Assembly (NCBI GenBank): GCA_951812925.1
Contig: OX638372.1
Span: 3,844,001-3,908,000 of the forward strand
Source of the DNA: Calliopum simillimum
Lineage: Eukaryota > Arthropoda > Insecta > Diptera > Lauxaniidae
Reading direction: 5' to 3'
Length of the DNA: 64,000 nucleotides
Each line of letters starts with the position of its first letter. Positions within the stretch are counted from its first letter, which is position 1. Shown piece after piece: positions 18,805 to 32,700 of the stretch. Made by a program: the position numbers and the translations under genes. A model generated the notes under the pieces. It had not been told where the DNA came from. It ran no database searches and saw only the letters and a program-made list of their open reading frames with translations.

Positions 18805-21800
18805 CTGTAAATATTAAAAATATAATTAACTTCAATAAATACGATACTGGATATGAGAGATATTTAGAAAAGGTGTTCGATTGCTTTATAACAAATGGTG
18901 CACAGACATACTAAATCTATGTTGACAAATTACACTAAAAAAAAAGATATACTGAAACATGCTGATTTTTGTGTAGCTACAAAAAGTGACAATAATCAGG
19001 ACGACCTTAATACTATCTAATAAAATAATGTGGAAACGATACAAATTAAAATTGCAAGAAACAAATTGAAGGCATATTAGTACATTGTATACACTCGTAT
19101 GATATGATTCTGTCTGGAATTGTTTTTTGCTTTGTATTTCCTTTAGTTGTACACGTATTAATATGCCTTTAATTAACAACACATATTTGCAAACATGTGC
19201 ATGCGTTATACATTTTGGGGTTTTTTTTTCAGTGCACATGAAATTCTTACACTTTTTGGCTTTGAGTACTTGGTCTTTAATTTTTTTCTAAATCGTAAAA
19301 AAGGTTAGTAGAAAAAAGAAAACAGCATTAATAAAGTAGAAGTAAAAAATTTATTATGAATAAAAATCTGCTTCTAAATCAAAACTTTTACTTACTTACT
19401 ACTACTTTCTATTTTAATAAACAAAAGTAAAAACAAGCTAATTCAATAATATATAGCATATGATATACGTGTAAAATATATTTTGGCTCAATAGCCAATG
19501 TTGTTATCTTTAAACGAAAGTCTAGTCATGATTTTACATGCTATTTTAGATATATTAAAGCAATTTATTAAAAGTTCCCTTGATGCAAGACACCCTAAAA
19601 TTGAAATTCTTCTTAACTGGGGATAATGTTTTGTTAGGACTAAAGCTTGCCTTACTCCTGAAATACCTACATATCAATTCTATTGGTATTTTCCAACAAA
19701 AATATATCAGAGAAAATCCTTGTTAAAAGTTTCGTAATAGGATCGTTGCAACGTATATTTCGAATGATTTAATAAATGTTTACCAATACTCCTGGCCCTT
19801 TCTTGATATTTTATATTTTGGAGGTTTTGCGGTAGTCCTGGGCTTTTTTTTTTTTTGATATTTTAGATGTTTTTTGATATTTCTGGTTTTTTACTGATAA
19901 GTATGTCCTGGACTTTTTTTGATATTTAAAATTTTTTCGATACTGCTGAACTTTTTTCAATACTCCTGGACTCTTACTAATACATTAGATGATATATTAT
20001 ATATATCAGGTTCAATAAAGTCATTGTTTCAGTTCAAATAATATTTAATTTTGAGTTTCTAGATTCGAGAAAAAAAGACGGGTCTACTGATACTAGATCA
20101 CATTGAAAACAAATCGCGTGAGATAGAGAAAAAAAGAAAGCTTTTTTTAATTCATGCCACAGCATTACATAGGATCTTAAATTTTTTCTCTGTAACTCCT
20201 AGGATCAGCAATCAGATGGATTAATTGAAACCATATATTATGTTTCGAGGGAACATAACGAACAATGGTTCAAAAGCGATGTTTCCTCATGTTGCAAACG
20301 CTCATCTATAAATTGGGATTTCTCGATATAAGAATATTTTTTTATCGAATCACATTATTTACGGATATACATACTTATCTGACTTAAAATAAACTAGAGT
20401 GTACTTTTGGATAATTTCTTAATTATTTATGGCAATCGGAAGTAAACCATTACCATTTCATTATTAATGTAATTTGGGGTATTCCTTAAAATCTCGTTAA
20501 CTCGTAAAACTGTCACTGTTAGTTTTGATTTTGACAACTATTACGAATTAACGAAGTTTTCGAATACCCTCATTGTTATTTTTTCTTTTCGACAACAGTA
20601 AAAAAGTTAAATTTAAAAGTTATTTTCTTACCTCCTTTTCTTCTTCTTCCAATGTGAATTCCTTCTTCTTGACAACCTTAAGTTGATTACGGAAGTTGAA
20701 TTCAGCGGCCTTCTTTTGCAACTTGGCGAATTTGTTCTCGTATTTGGAGACCTTCTTCAAGGCTGGTTTGACGCTATATAGAGGAAAAAAGAATGAAAAT
20801 TGACAATTATCAATTTGCATATAAAATTTTTGCAGTGTAAACTTACAATTTGCCGCGTAAATCGTTAACTTGGGCATTGAGATCGTTAATCTAAATTTTC
20901 ATATATGAAGAATGGAAAAATATATATTTTCATATTAGTTTTCATATATACACGGTAAAAAAAAAAGATATTAAAGAAAATATCAAATTATACTCTACAA
21001 AGTACTTAAAATCAAAATCAAAAGTTAGGCATCGATATTAGTGAAATCGAAGTTATAGAAGAGAAGTACGTGAGTTTTATCGTTAATTTTTAGTTATCTT
21101 TATTCTTTGGTTATTCACGAGCAGTAAAAATCTCAAAAATGTTACATTGTTAAAAATAGTGTTATTACAAAATGACGTCATAGCAGACATTTTGCAAAGC
21201 TTTTGAGTTAGAGATACATATTGAAAGAAAGCAGCTGGCCATAGAAAAAAACGAGTTGGTAGTCAGTTTAGTCATTTAACTTTTCGCACATTAAAATGGA
21301 AACATATGTATGGAAGGCATTATTTCATAAATTTGGTATAAATTTTGGTTTCTTTGTACACTATATCTGAGCTTTTATTTAAAAAGCTTTTGTGAAACAG
21401 CATAACATCCAAATGTCGATTTTTTTTCTGATTTTAATCTTTGCCTTTTAAAGAAACTATATATTTTGTATTCTTCAAAAATGCAGTTACATAAACGTAC
21501 ATTACATGTATGTATAAGATGAGATAGAAAATTAAGGTACATATCCATAAGGGATTACATAGATTTTTACAGAAATTTAAACACTTCAGGAACACTAAAA
21601 CAAATAACAAATATTTAACTTATAGATGAGGTACTGCACAGTATGGCACAAATTTTTGTTAATTTTAAACTTTTTTCTTTTTATACTTTATATTTAATTT
21701 TTAGGAAACAGTTCGAAAACAAGAAGAACTTTACGATATTTGTGTTTTTTATTTGTATTATTTTTCTGGGTTAAGATTTGCTCAAAACGTTGAAACAATT

Positions 21801-24800
21801 AAGTAGAGTGATCTCCGATTTCGTGTTTTAAAGTATCATCATTATTAGATAGAATTTGGTGTCTCATTGTAAATTGAGTTTTTGTTTGTGTATTTGTGTG
21901 TTTGTTTTTTTGTGTTTTTTAGTTTTGTGTTTTAGTTTTGTTTTTTTGTTTTTATTGCAAATTCAATTTTCTTTTATTACAATTATTTGTTTGAATTAAT
22001 TCTGTATAAATTTACATAAGCAGTGTTATGTCATAAATAAAAGACTAGAAGGGAATTGGTAGTTACAGTCATAGTCAAAACTTTTGTCTCTACTGGGTGG
22101 GTAGATATCGGTAGAACATCAAAAAATTTAAGATTCCTAGGAATATTCTGCACAACTCTTTTTATTGGTATTTTTCGAAATTTGCAAAACCAATGGAGTT
22201 ATTTTAGCCGTTATTATTAAAAGTGGGGCAACGAGGCAGAGAAGCAAAAGTAATGTCATACACATTTTGTGCCATAATAATCGGTTATTTGACAGTTGCA
22301 CTTTTTTTCAACTTAATGCCATCAAAACTCAATGAAAACAAAACTCAATTTTATTAATTTTTAACAAACTGTTAGCCAATTCATATTATTTTTGCCTCGT
22401 TGTCTCACTTTCAAAATTAACTCCGTTGGTTTTGCGAATTTCGAAAAATTGCGTTAAAAAAAGTTGCCCAATTTCCAATTTCTACCCACTCTGAAAGTAA
22501 AATCTTCTTTATCGTTAGTAATACATTTATAGAAATAAAGAGTTTAACTGGAAACAATATTTGGCAAGTGTATAAATTGTTGGCTGTATGAAGTAAAATA
22601 TATTGTAACTTTCAAAGTGAAATTTAAATATGTTATTAAACGTACATATAATACTTTTGACATTGCACAAACTTACAGAACTTTTACTTTAGTACTCAAC
22701 TGTTCAAAGTCCAGTAAGACTAAATTTGTGTTTGGATCGAGGGGACTTTAGTATTAAACCATCAAAACTATTCTATAAGATAGTAGTTAGTAAGAAATAT
22801 GTAAATGGGGCATTACATACGTAACCAGATTTTTTATAAAATTTTCAACTTTCAAAAATAACTTATCAATGATTGTACTCTTCGATTTTTTCATAAAAAA
22901 ATTTGGAAAAAACTAGACTATTTTTAGAATCTGCAAACGGTGGGATCTATTTATTTTTTTTTTTTTTAAATTATTTACTTAACAAAAAAGTGAGTGAAAG
23001 AGCACTAAAATATTTCTCGTTGCCGGGAGATGGAAAAAATGTTCACAAACCCATATTAATTTTTTTTCTCCAACACTTCTCTTGAATATACAACCCCCTT
23101 TTTTCACCCCTTCAGTGGGCTTCAACACAAAGATTAGATAAAAAAAAAATCCTCATATCCGGGAGAGGCTAAAATTATTCACTTACCCTCAATAATTTTT
23201 CTTTTCTGATATTTATCTTGAACATACTACCCCCTTTTTCCACCCTTTAAAGGGGCTTCCATGCAAAATTGAAATACAAATATTAATTTTGTATGGGTGC
23301 CTCCTAAAGGGGTGAAAAAATAGGTATAGTATGTTCGAAAGAAATGTAGCAGAGAAAAAAGTAATGAAGCAATGAGGAATTTTTTTATTTTATCAAAATT
23401 TTGTATGGGTGCTCATTTAAGAGGTTGAAAAAAGGTAAATGAATGGTAACGAGGGATTTTTAAGTTTAATCGATGTTATTTTCGCAACAATTTTTTTTTA
23501 CTTAATCAAAAATTTGTTTTTCATAATTTGAGTTGAAATTTTAAATTAAAGTATTTTTTTCTGCGCATAGAACAATTTAATAATTGTACCTTTTTTTTAA
23601 TGACCCATGTTTGTATATTATTAAACTTATTAACCATAGAAAAAATATTTTGTTTTTTGTGAATGTGGCTATCTATGTCCGATTCTGTGAGATTATGTGT
23701 GCCATACTTTTTGCTTTTTTGTTTGGTATTCCTAATTATTTAAAACAGAAATATTAAAACCCTAACATATTCGAACATATTTTGCAATTTACAACTTTTT
23801 CGGATTTAGTTTTAAGTATTAGCGAGAACTGATAGTTATGCAAAATTAAGACAAATCGACTTTTGGAGTATTTAAAAAAAAAAAAAAAATCATTGTGTTG
23901 CTGTTCAAATAAAAACTCGAGATTATTTAAAAAAAATAATTGTTTTTTTTTTTAAGTTTGTGCACATTGCATTGCAACAAATGAAAGTTTTGATTTTGAT
24001 TCACTAAAAATTCGCAATGCTGTACGTGATTATTTTTGTTAATGCTTTAAAATGAGTGTCATTTCATAAAAATTTGAATTGGTGCTACATACAATTTAGT
24101 CAATTATGCTGTTAATTTTGGTGATTTTTTTTTTTTTTTTTTCACTATGTAACAGCTGTCACTTTTACAGCACAGATTGTCAAATTAATTTTTATTTTGT
24201 ACTTAAGTGCTTGCGTTTTTTTTTTATATACCAACTTTAAGGTGCAACAAAGAAAATAAACGAATAAAAAACACAAAAAATCGTTGTGATTATTATATGA
24301 GGTTGAGTCAATATTGGCGTAAATGTAGTCACAAAACAATTAAGTAAAGAATTTTCATTTTAATTTGTTTTTTTTTTCTTTTTTTAAATTTGTTTTTTAA
24401 GAAAATTCCATTTTGCTTTTGTTTTTGTGTAAATTATGTCTCAGTGTATTGATTTGTGAAATACTGGCAAAGTGCTGAGGAAAACATGAGCGTGAGAGAG
24501 AGCGTGAGAGAGAGCGAAGAGATATATAACCAAGAGAAGGAAAGAAGCACTGCAGTAATTTTTTGAGGTTTGTATTAGCCGCCGACGGCAGCTTTGACGA
24601 ATTTAGAAGCTAAACGGCAGCGTAATGCAGCCAAAAAATCTGTAAACATCTCTTCTCATCCGGAAGCGAAGAGATATAAATAGATTTTTTAGTTCAATTA
24701 CGCTGCCGTTCAACTTCTAAATTCGTCAAAGCTGCCGTCGGCGGCTAATACAAACTTCAAAAAATTGATCCAGTTCTTCTTCGCGTCTCTTGATAATATA

Positions 24801-26731
24801 TCTCTTCGGAGAGAGTAAAAAATCAAGTGTAGTGTTGCCGTTGTACTTATAGGAAAATTTTATAAGGATAAATTATGAATAGGTAGGAAAGGTAGCTTGC
24901 AGGATTTGTATAGCTTATAGTGGGTGTAGGCAATATCGCAGAAAAAAATAAATACTGAAAAGAGAAGAGACACAATTATCTCGTCATTATATTATATTTT
25001 TATTATAGTCATTACAATGATTTTGGCCCAATTTCGACACGTATTTTAACGCATCGGCTGACACATAGATGACACAACAAAAAACAGAGAAAAAGCTTGG
25101 CTTGATAAGTGCTATCCGAGCTCTGCACCAGAAAAATGGACCATTACTTTTTGAATTGAAAGACAGTCATAAAACACTGATAAACGCTCTGTTCGCTCAA
25201 AATCGGCAGTTGTTCCGAAAAACAAAAAAAGTCCGCTAAATAGTATTGGGAGAGTATGTGAGATGCCTCAAGAATATCAGAAAATGAATGGTATATTAAC
25301 AATTTTACGTGGAAATTTGAGCATGTGAAATGAAAGTCAATTTTAAAGTGGGTGTCGCGTTTGCTGTATATTTTTAAGTCTTCCCCACCTACTTTATTAA
25401 ACAGATTTGCTCTTAGTGACTTAACTTGTTCGCAGACCTAAAAAAAAAAGCTCGTTGAAAAGAGAATTGGCTCAAATGAGGCCAAACATAAATCTTTTCA
25501 AAAAAAGGTATCGAAATGTTAGAAAAGCACTGAAATAATTGTATAAGCTCTTGAATAAGACTATGTTTATGAATAAAATCGATTTTGATTAAAAAAGTGG
25601 CGTTTTCTTCATGAGACCGGGTCATCAGCTGATGTACTAGAAAAGTGTTTTTTCGTAGGTAGATGTAGAACGTGAATACCATTGATTGGTAGTTTTTTGG
25701 GACACGTCAAAACGAATAATATCCAGATAAACTGGATGGTTTCCGTGTTATTTTTTTTTTTAGTTTTTGCGATTTTGCCTACATATTTTCAATCTAATTC
25801 CAAGGAATAATAAGGAGTTGACGATTTGAAGTGGCATAAAAAAAAATTTGTTAATTTCATTTCATTTAGACCAATGCCACTTAAATGTCTGGAAATTATG
25901 TATGGAGAGTGTACGTATGTTTAACATGCAGCTTCTTTTGAATTTTTGTTTGTTGTTGTTATTGTTACAGTGAACATTTTTAATGGGCTGTTGAACCATT
26001 TGCGAACTGTGGAAATTTACATTGATTGGTACAAAATATATTTACATACAAATATGTATGTAATTGGCACAAAAGTCGATTAAAATTAAAAACTAACAAA
26101 AATTAACTGATTATATAATATAATAAATAATTTTGATTTTAATCGACTTACATACATATGTATGGTTGTATGTGTGTATATATGTAAACATGTATGAACT
26201 TATATGGTTTGGTGCGAATTATCATCATGGATGATGGTATGGTAGGTATAGTTTTATGTATGAATATATGTAATTGTTTCATAACGAACTTTGAATTTGC
26301 ATTTGATTATCACATAATATACATCCAAACAATTTCAGTTGTATATATGTATATTTACCAACGAATAAACCTAGTAAATATACATATATATACATACATT
26401 TTTTAAGTTTGATTGATTTTGATTTTTTTTTTTTCTGGCTAAAAAGATTTGAGTTTGTATTTTTTATTTGCAGTACCTCCCAGTCTTTTTTCCTGACTTC
26501 GTATTCCAGATCCCATTTTTGACCTTCACAAATATACATACGCTCGTAATACTCTTCGCAAATCTCTTGCAATTCGCCTGTAAAAATTTTGTTAATTTTT
26601 CTTTTGTTTAATTTATTTATTTTTTACATAAGTAGTATGTACATATGTAATTTAGAGCAAATGATTGATTGATATCTTGTTTATTCAATATTTTTTGTGA
26701 AAGTGACAAAATTTGATCTTAAAAATATAAT

Positions 26732-26762
<31 letters not shown>

Positions 26763-29700
26763 TTGGATTCATCTGAAGATCTGTGTGACACTTAAAATTT
26801 ATGTTCATTTGGCTTAGAAGATTTTTTTGGAAAAAAAAAATCTTCGACATGTTATGTGTTCCAGAAGTGTATATCTTTTTTGTTCATATTTTGAGAGGGT
26901 ATTATAATAAAATGCCATTTATTGCATAAAGAACATTCATCAAGCTATAAGAGCATTAAAATTGGGAAAACATATTGGCAACAATTGTATATGTATTGTA
27001 TGTTTTCAGCAAATAGGGGCTCCAATACTATAATTTTGCGGAAGTTCGGTATAAAATTGTTTTGGAACGGTTTGTTTTTTTTTAGTACGTAAGCCTTACA
27101 CTAAACATGTAAGTGAGTACATTTGTATTTGCAAATATTATGTTGATTTTGGCTAAAAAAATAATTAGTTCTTGCTTAAAATTTTCAAAAGATCAAATAT
27201 TTTGGAGCAAGAAAAGTACTTGATTATCTGCTTCTATTCATTTAGCAATATAACACTCTTGCCTGATTTAAACTCAACAATACTTGTAAAAATTTATTCA
27301 ATATCCTTTTAATTTTATTTTTTTCCCACGTTGGGCGCCAAATCTTAAACGGGTAATTCTCTCATATTTCTTTGTAATTGAAATTGTTTTTAAATTTTTA
27401 TATTTTTTTTAAATGTATTTTATTTAAACTAAATTTCGTTTTTGTCTGCTTAAGACTTCAAGTTCGAATAAAAAAATAAAATTTTATTTTCTACATTTCA
27501 AAAATTAAGTGTAAAACGATATTAAATAAATCTATACAAGTAGGTACTGTTAAATTAAGCTGGTAAGTTATATTGGTAAATGAATAGAGGTACAAAATAA
27601 TAAACCCGCTACATTAGCTAAAATGAACCATTTCACCTTTAAACAAATTTTACAACAAGAACCAAATACATTTAAAAAATATTGTTAAGTTTCATTGATG
27701 CTTTTTTACGTGTCAAAATGAAAAAAAAAATTCTTCATGGCTTTTTTGCATTATAAAACTCGCAAAAAACCTCTTTATGCTTCATACTCATACTTCAAAA
27801 ACATCAATTTAAAGATTATATCATATATGTATATATTTGTATAAACTATCGAAACTAATTTGTTAGAAAATTATAATTAACGTTTATCCAAAAATGTTGA
27901 TATATATGTATATATATATAGGTATAATTATATAGTTATAAATTTGCTGAATTTTTGTCAATTTTGTGAAATTGTTTACCTCTTGCGCTTTTACTTTGCC
28001 GATATGCTCTAAATCAAATTTGTCACCCTCCAAGTTATACACACGTTGCCAATATTGTTTACATAATGTCTGTAGCTCGGCTATATACACAGTATATATT
28101 TATTTTGAATTTGTAACAAAATTATAGTTATTTTTTTTTAAATATTAAAGGTACATAAATAAAAAAAAAAGTTTTTTTTTTCAACTTTAGTTTAAAAATG
28201 ATAGTGTTGCTGTACGTGTATGTTTGTATGTGTGTTTGCGGAAGATTTTTGTTTTGGGGGAAAAAGGGATTTGCTCGTCAAAAAAATATCGTTTAATTTG
28301 TAATTAAAAATTAAGGGCAAAAATTTCAATAAATTTGTTGTGAACCTCATAACAAAACTCTCAATGAAATTTTCATATTTATTTTCTTGGTTTTCATTGA
28401 AATTTAGTTTTTATCAATTTCAAAAAAAGTTTTCATTAAAATTTTCGACAGTTTGTTGTTTCTTTTTTTTTAATCTAAACTTAATTGTATTTATACCAAA
28501 TATTTAGTAAAAGCTTCAAAAAACAAAAGCTATAGCTTCTACAAAATTTGGTTTCTTAAATCTAATGCTACATATTGTTTGGTTAGGTTTACATTAGCAA
28601 AAGTATAAAAAAAAATCAAAAAAGCAAAAATTCATTGCAGTAAACCATCATTAAAAAATAATAGGTATATGTATATTGAAAAATTTGTTAAGTTTTCCAA
28701 CAAAAAAAAAGCTTTATACGTATCATTTTAAGTGAAAACGAAATTATGTTTATTTTAGAAATACTAATCATATCGTAGACTGATTGGATTTCAACTTATG
28801 AATAGTGCAAAGAAAAAAAAAATTTCATAAACTTTTACAAAACAACTTGTTCTGAAACATTGAGATTTTCGAACGTATCAGCTTCAATTTCTCTGTGTTA
28901 TAATACTTATTTTAATTACACAGTGCAACAAATTGTGGGGAAATCAATCAGAATTTGAATTTTTTTGGTTAACTTAGAATCGCTGATTTCGAATCCGGCA
29001 ATTGTTTTTTCTTAGTACGCCTGAGATCCGAGTTATCCTTGATTTAAAGTGCAAAATACGCTATTTTCAGACATATAGCTTACTTCCAGAAAATAGTGTA
29101 GTTCACTTTTGTCAGCGATGCTAAATAGCCCTGGTCTTTCTCTTTACACCATAACTTTAACTTTTCCAATTGTGTCATTATATTTGGACATATTATCCAT
29201 TTAAGTAAAGGTACACAAATGGTGCCCAACGTGGGTTGTGAAAATACAAGATCTTTATTGATCATGTATTTTTTTTTTTTTTTGTTTTGTGTTGCTCACT
29301 TTATTTTTATTGTGAGAGTGCTTTTAGGTGTCGCGACACTGACATGTCGGTTAACATAAGAAAATTATTAGCTTAATTATTCGAATAGATAAAAGATAGC
29401 AAATTGTGATAAGCTATTTTAGTTTCTACCATAAGACTATAAATCCTTCAAATTATACATTCACCAAAGATAGAAACTTCCGCATAAGGATATCTATATA
29501 TTAATAGTCAAGACACAAATTTGTTCATCTTTTTTTACTATGTTAGAAATGGAGTACGACTTTGATTTATATATCATTAGAGAGGTATTCGTGTGTAGAT
29601 TTGCACAAAGTTAAAATTATGTTAATATTTTGACTTTAAGCCAGGTAAAATTATAATAAAACTTTTCAATATTAACAACAAAATACACGGTCACACAGAG

Positions 29701-32700
29701 CTGAAAAAAGGATAAAGCACAAAGAGAAAGACAAAAAGCATAGCACTGACTTCATGTTTTGCTTTAATTTCGCTTGAATTAAAACAGGGATGATAAATGA
29801 GCTTTTCTATTTTGTACCAAATAGCAAAATTAAAACACTAAAAGTGTTCAAAAAATACCAAAATTATTTAATACATTTGTGGTCGAGTTTTGACCACTGG
29901 GCGATTCTAGTCTTTTTAAAAATTCTGACAGACGTATTTTTTTTTTTTATTTTGTTTGTAAAGATCTAATCAGTCCGATATGATACAAAATTATTTCGTC
30001 AATATATGTACATTGATCATAGTATTATTGAAAAAGTCACAAAAGACATGACGCTTGCTGCACTCTTACTTAGTTAAAATTTGTTTTCACTTAAAATTTT
30101 CTAAAAAAAAAAAAAAAATACCAATATAATATTTACGAATAATTTTTACATGTTAACTACAAGTACTCGCAATGATATAACTCCTCAAAACTGTTATTAT
30201 TTGTGTAAAGTTTAGTGTATAACGTTTTTTTTTTTCACTCTACAAAACTCAAATCGAAAAGCTAACAAGGAGTTATGTTTATTAAACGAATTACTACATG
30301 AACCAGTGACAGCTGCAGAAGTCAGTACGGTTTCGAATGATTTGACTACTTTAAAAATCTACTAAAAAATTAATTATTTTTGAAATATTTAATGAAAATT
30401 CTATAGTAGATACGGAAGTATATAGTATTTAAGACTTTCATAGTCTCTATTAATACTCGTACTAAAATACATATATTATAGAAGAAGAAAAAAAAAACAT
30501 ATGGAAAAACGCAATGAATGTCTTGCCTCCAAATCCTTTCTGGCAACCTCATACTCAAGGTCATATTTTTGATCTTCCAATTTGAGAATTTTAGTGTGGT
30601 AGTCGTGACATGCTTTTCTAAGTGTATCTGCAGAATGTATGTTGAATGAAAAAGAATATTCAAAATAAAACAAAAAATAAATCTAAAATACAAAAGACGT
30701 TTTTTTCAAAAAATTGCACCAATTTTACAAAAAAATATTGTGCAAAAATATACAAAAATTGTTTCTGTGCTCGTAATTCGAACACTAATGCATGGTTGTG
30801 TAGATATGTGGATGTGTGTGTGTAATATAAATAGATATGTATGTAAAATTATAATACAATACCTGAAAAAAAATTAAAGACTCTAACAAAAACTACGGAA
30901 ATTTAATTTCATACTATCTTTTTTTGCGAGTGTAGTAAACCTGCGAGCACTAAGTGTGTTTAACAAAATCTTCCTAATTTACTTTTTCGTACACTCAAAG
31001 AAAAAAAAACTTAAATTAAAATTTATTAATTCTATAAAAAGAATAGTTGTGAGCGCATTTTTGTTAAATTGTTGCAAAGTTGCGGTGTAAAATTGTAAGT
31101 TTGAGTAAAATGGTAAGATAGTGGCGTTTTATTAAGACACTTCGGAAAGGAGTAAAATAATGTAAATTTAAGTTTTTTTTTATATAAATATTGATTAAAA
31201 TGGTGAAACTATTGAAAACTTGTTCTCACACGTGGGGCGCCAATTAAAATTTTCACAATTTATACATATGTATATAAGTCAAAACCTTCTTTATTTTATG
31301 TTGGATGCTTTTGATAATGAAACATTATTTCTTAAGATTTTTAAAAAAAGTGGAATGCTTCCTCAAAATACTTGGTTTCTTGTGCTATATTTTTCTTGTT
31401 AACTTATGATGTATTTTTATAAATTTCAAAATTGAAAGTGTATGATTTTGGCAATACATAATGCAATTTCCCTTCAATTGGACTGTTAGATACATAAATT
31501 TAAGCCACGGCTCGGCAATATTAAATTTTTATAAATTTTGAAAAAAAGTGATCTGAAGATGTTCAGAAGACGAAACAGTTGTCACCATAGACAGCCGTGG
31601 CTTAGACGATTTCCAGTTGTCATAACATAAATATCACAATGGAAAACCAAGTAATTTTTAGTTACTATTTAACACAAAGAGGGGGATACGAATTCTATTT
31701 ATATAGATTTTTACTAAACAAGTTTTCAAACGTTTTACCATTAAGTTATTGTTAAATAAATGCAATTTGTGTATTTGTACACAATCACATTAGAAAAAAG
31801 AAAACAAAAAGAAAATGGTCAAAATAAGTATTTTTGATGTTAAGTATAGAAAGTGCGAAAGTGAGAATTAAATCAGGAGCAAAGTTTTGTCAGTGTGTTG
31901 TCAAACAATGTTTTCATAGTGAAGCGTTAAGTGATTTTGATTTGATTTTAATTGTTTTTATTTTTTTTTTGCTTCAAAGAAAGAAATCCAAATGGAACAT
32001 AATATGTTGAAGAAAATTACGATTTCTTTCAGTGCATTTAGTATAGTTTGCTGTTTTGTTGTTTATTTTTTTGTGTACCTCAACATCCTTGCGCTTAACA
32101 ACATATTCAAGGTCGTATTTTTGGTCCTCCAACTTAACAATCCTGTCATAGTGTTGCCTGATAAGGGATTTAAGTGTTTCTATGGATATATGGTATACAG
32201 GTTATATAGAAATTTCTCGTAGATATTTTAAAAATTGTACACTTGCTCAAAATGTTTGCAAAAACTTAATTATTAAATATTATAAAAAACAAAATTCTTA
32301 ATTATACATATGGTATATAGAAATGGATTTTTTTTTTTAAGTGTAGATAGTGTAGTATGTGTGTCAGTTTATGGTAAAAAATGTTGTGTTGTAATGTGTT
32401 GATTGTGTTCAATGAATAATGATGTGTGTTTTCAATTAAAATTCGTCCTAAGGAGCTTACAAACTTCTTAAATTTTGCCGTGTGTCCTTTTTATGATTTT
32501 TTCGATATAAATTGAAAAACGTTTAACATACCTTCGCTGGCGTCACTGAGGTTTCTGGGGCTGCCGCAACGTTCTTCAATGATGCGTCTTCGTTCAGCGG
32601 CTTTACGTTCTTGCTCTTTCTTCAACTCCTCAGCGGCTTTCTTGCGGAGCAACAACTGTAGACGGTTAGAATGAACGTGAGTTAGTGAAAAACGCAACAG

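Noticed and set aside
27325..31242. Three tRNA-Lys-type primer-binding sites as proof of three LTR retrotransposons
   Set aside because: No TG...CA LTR ends, gag/pol reading frames or polypurine tracts were seen beside them. Kept only as the alternative explanation for the pairing motifs.
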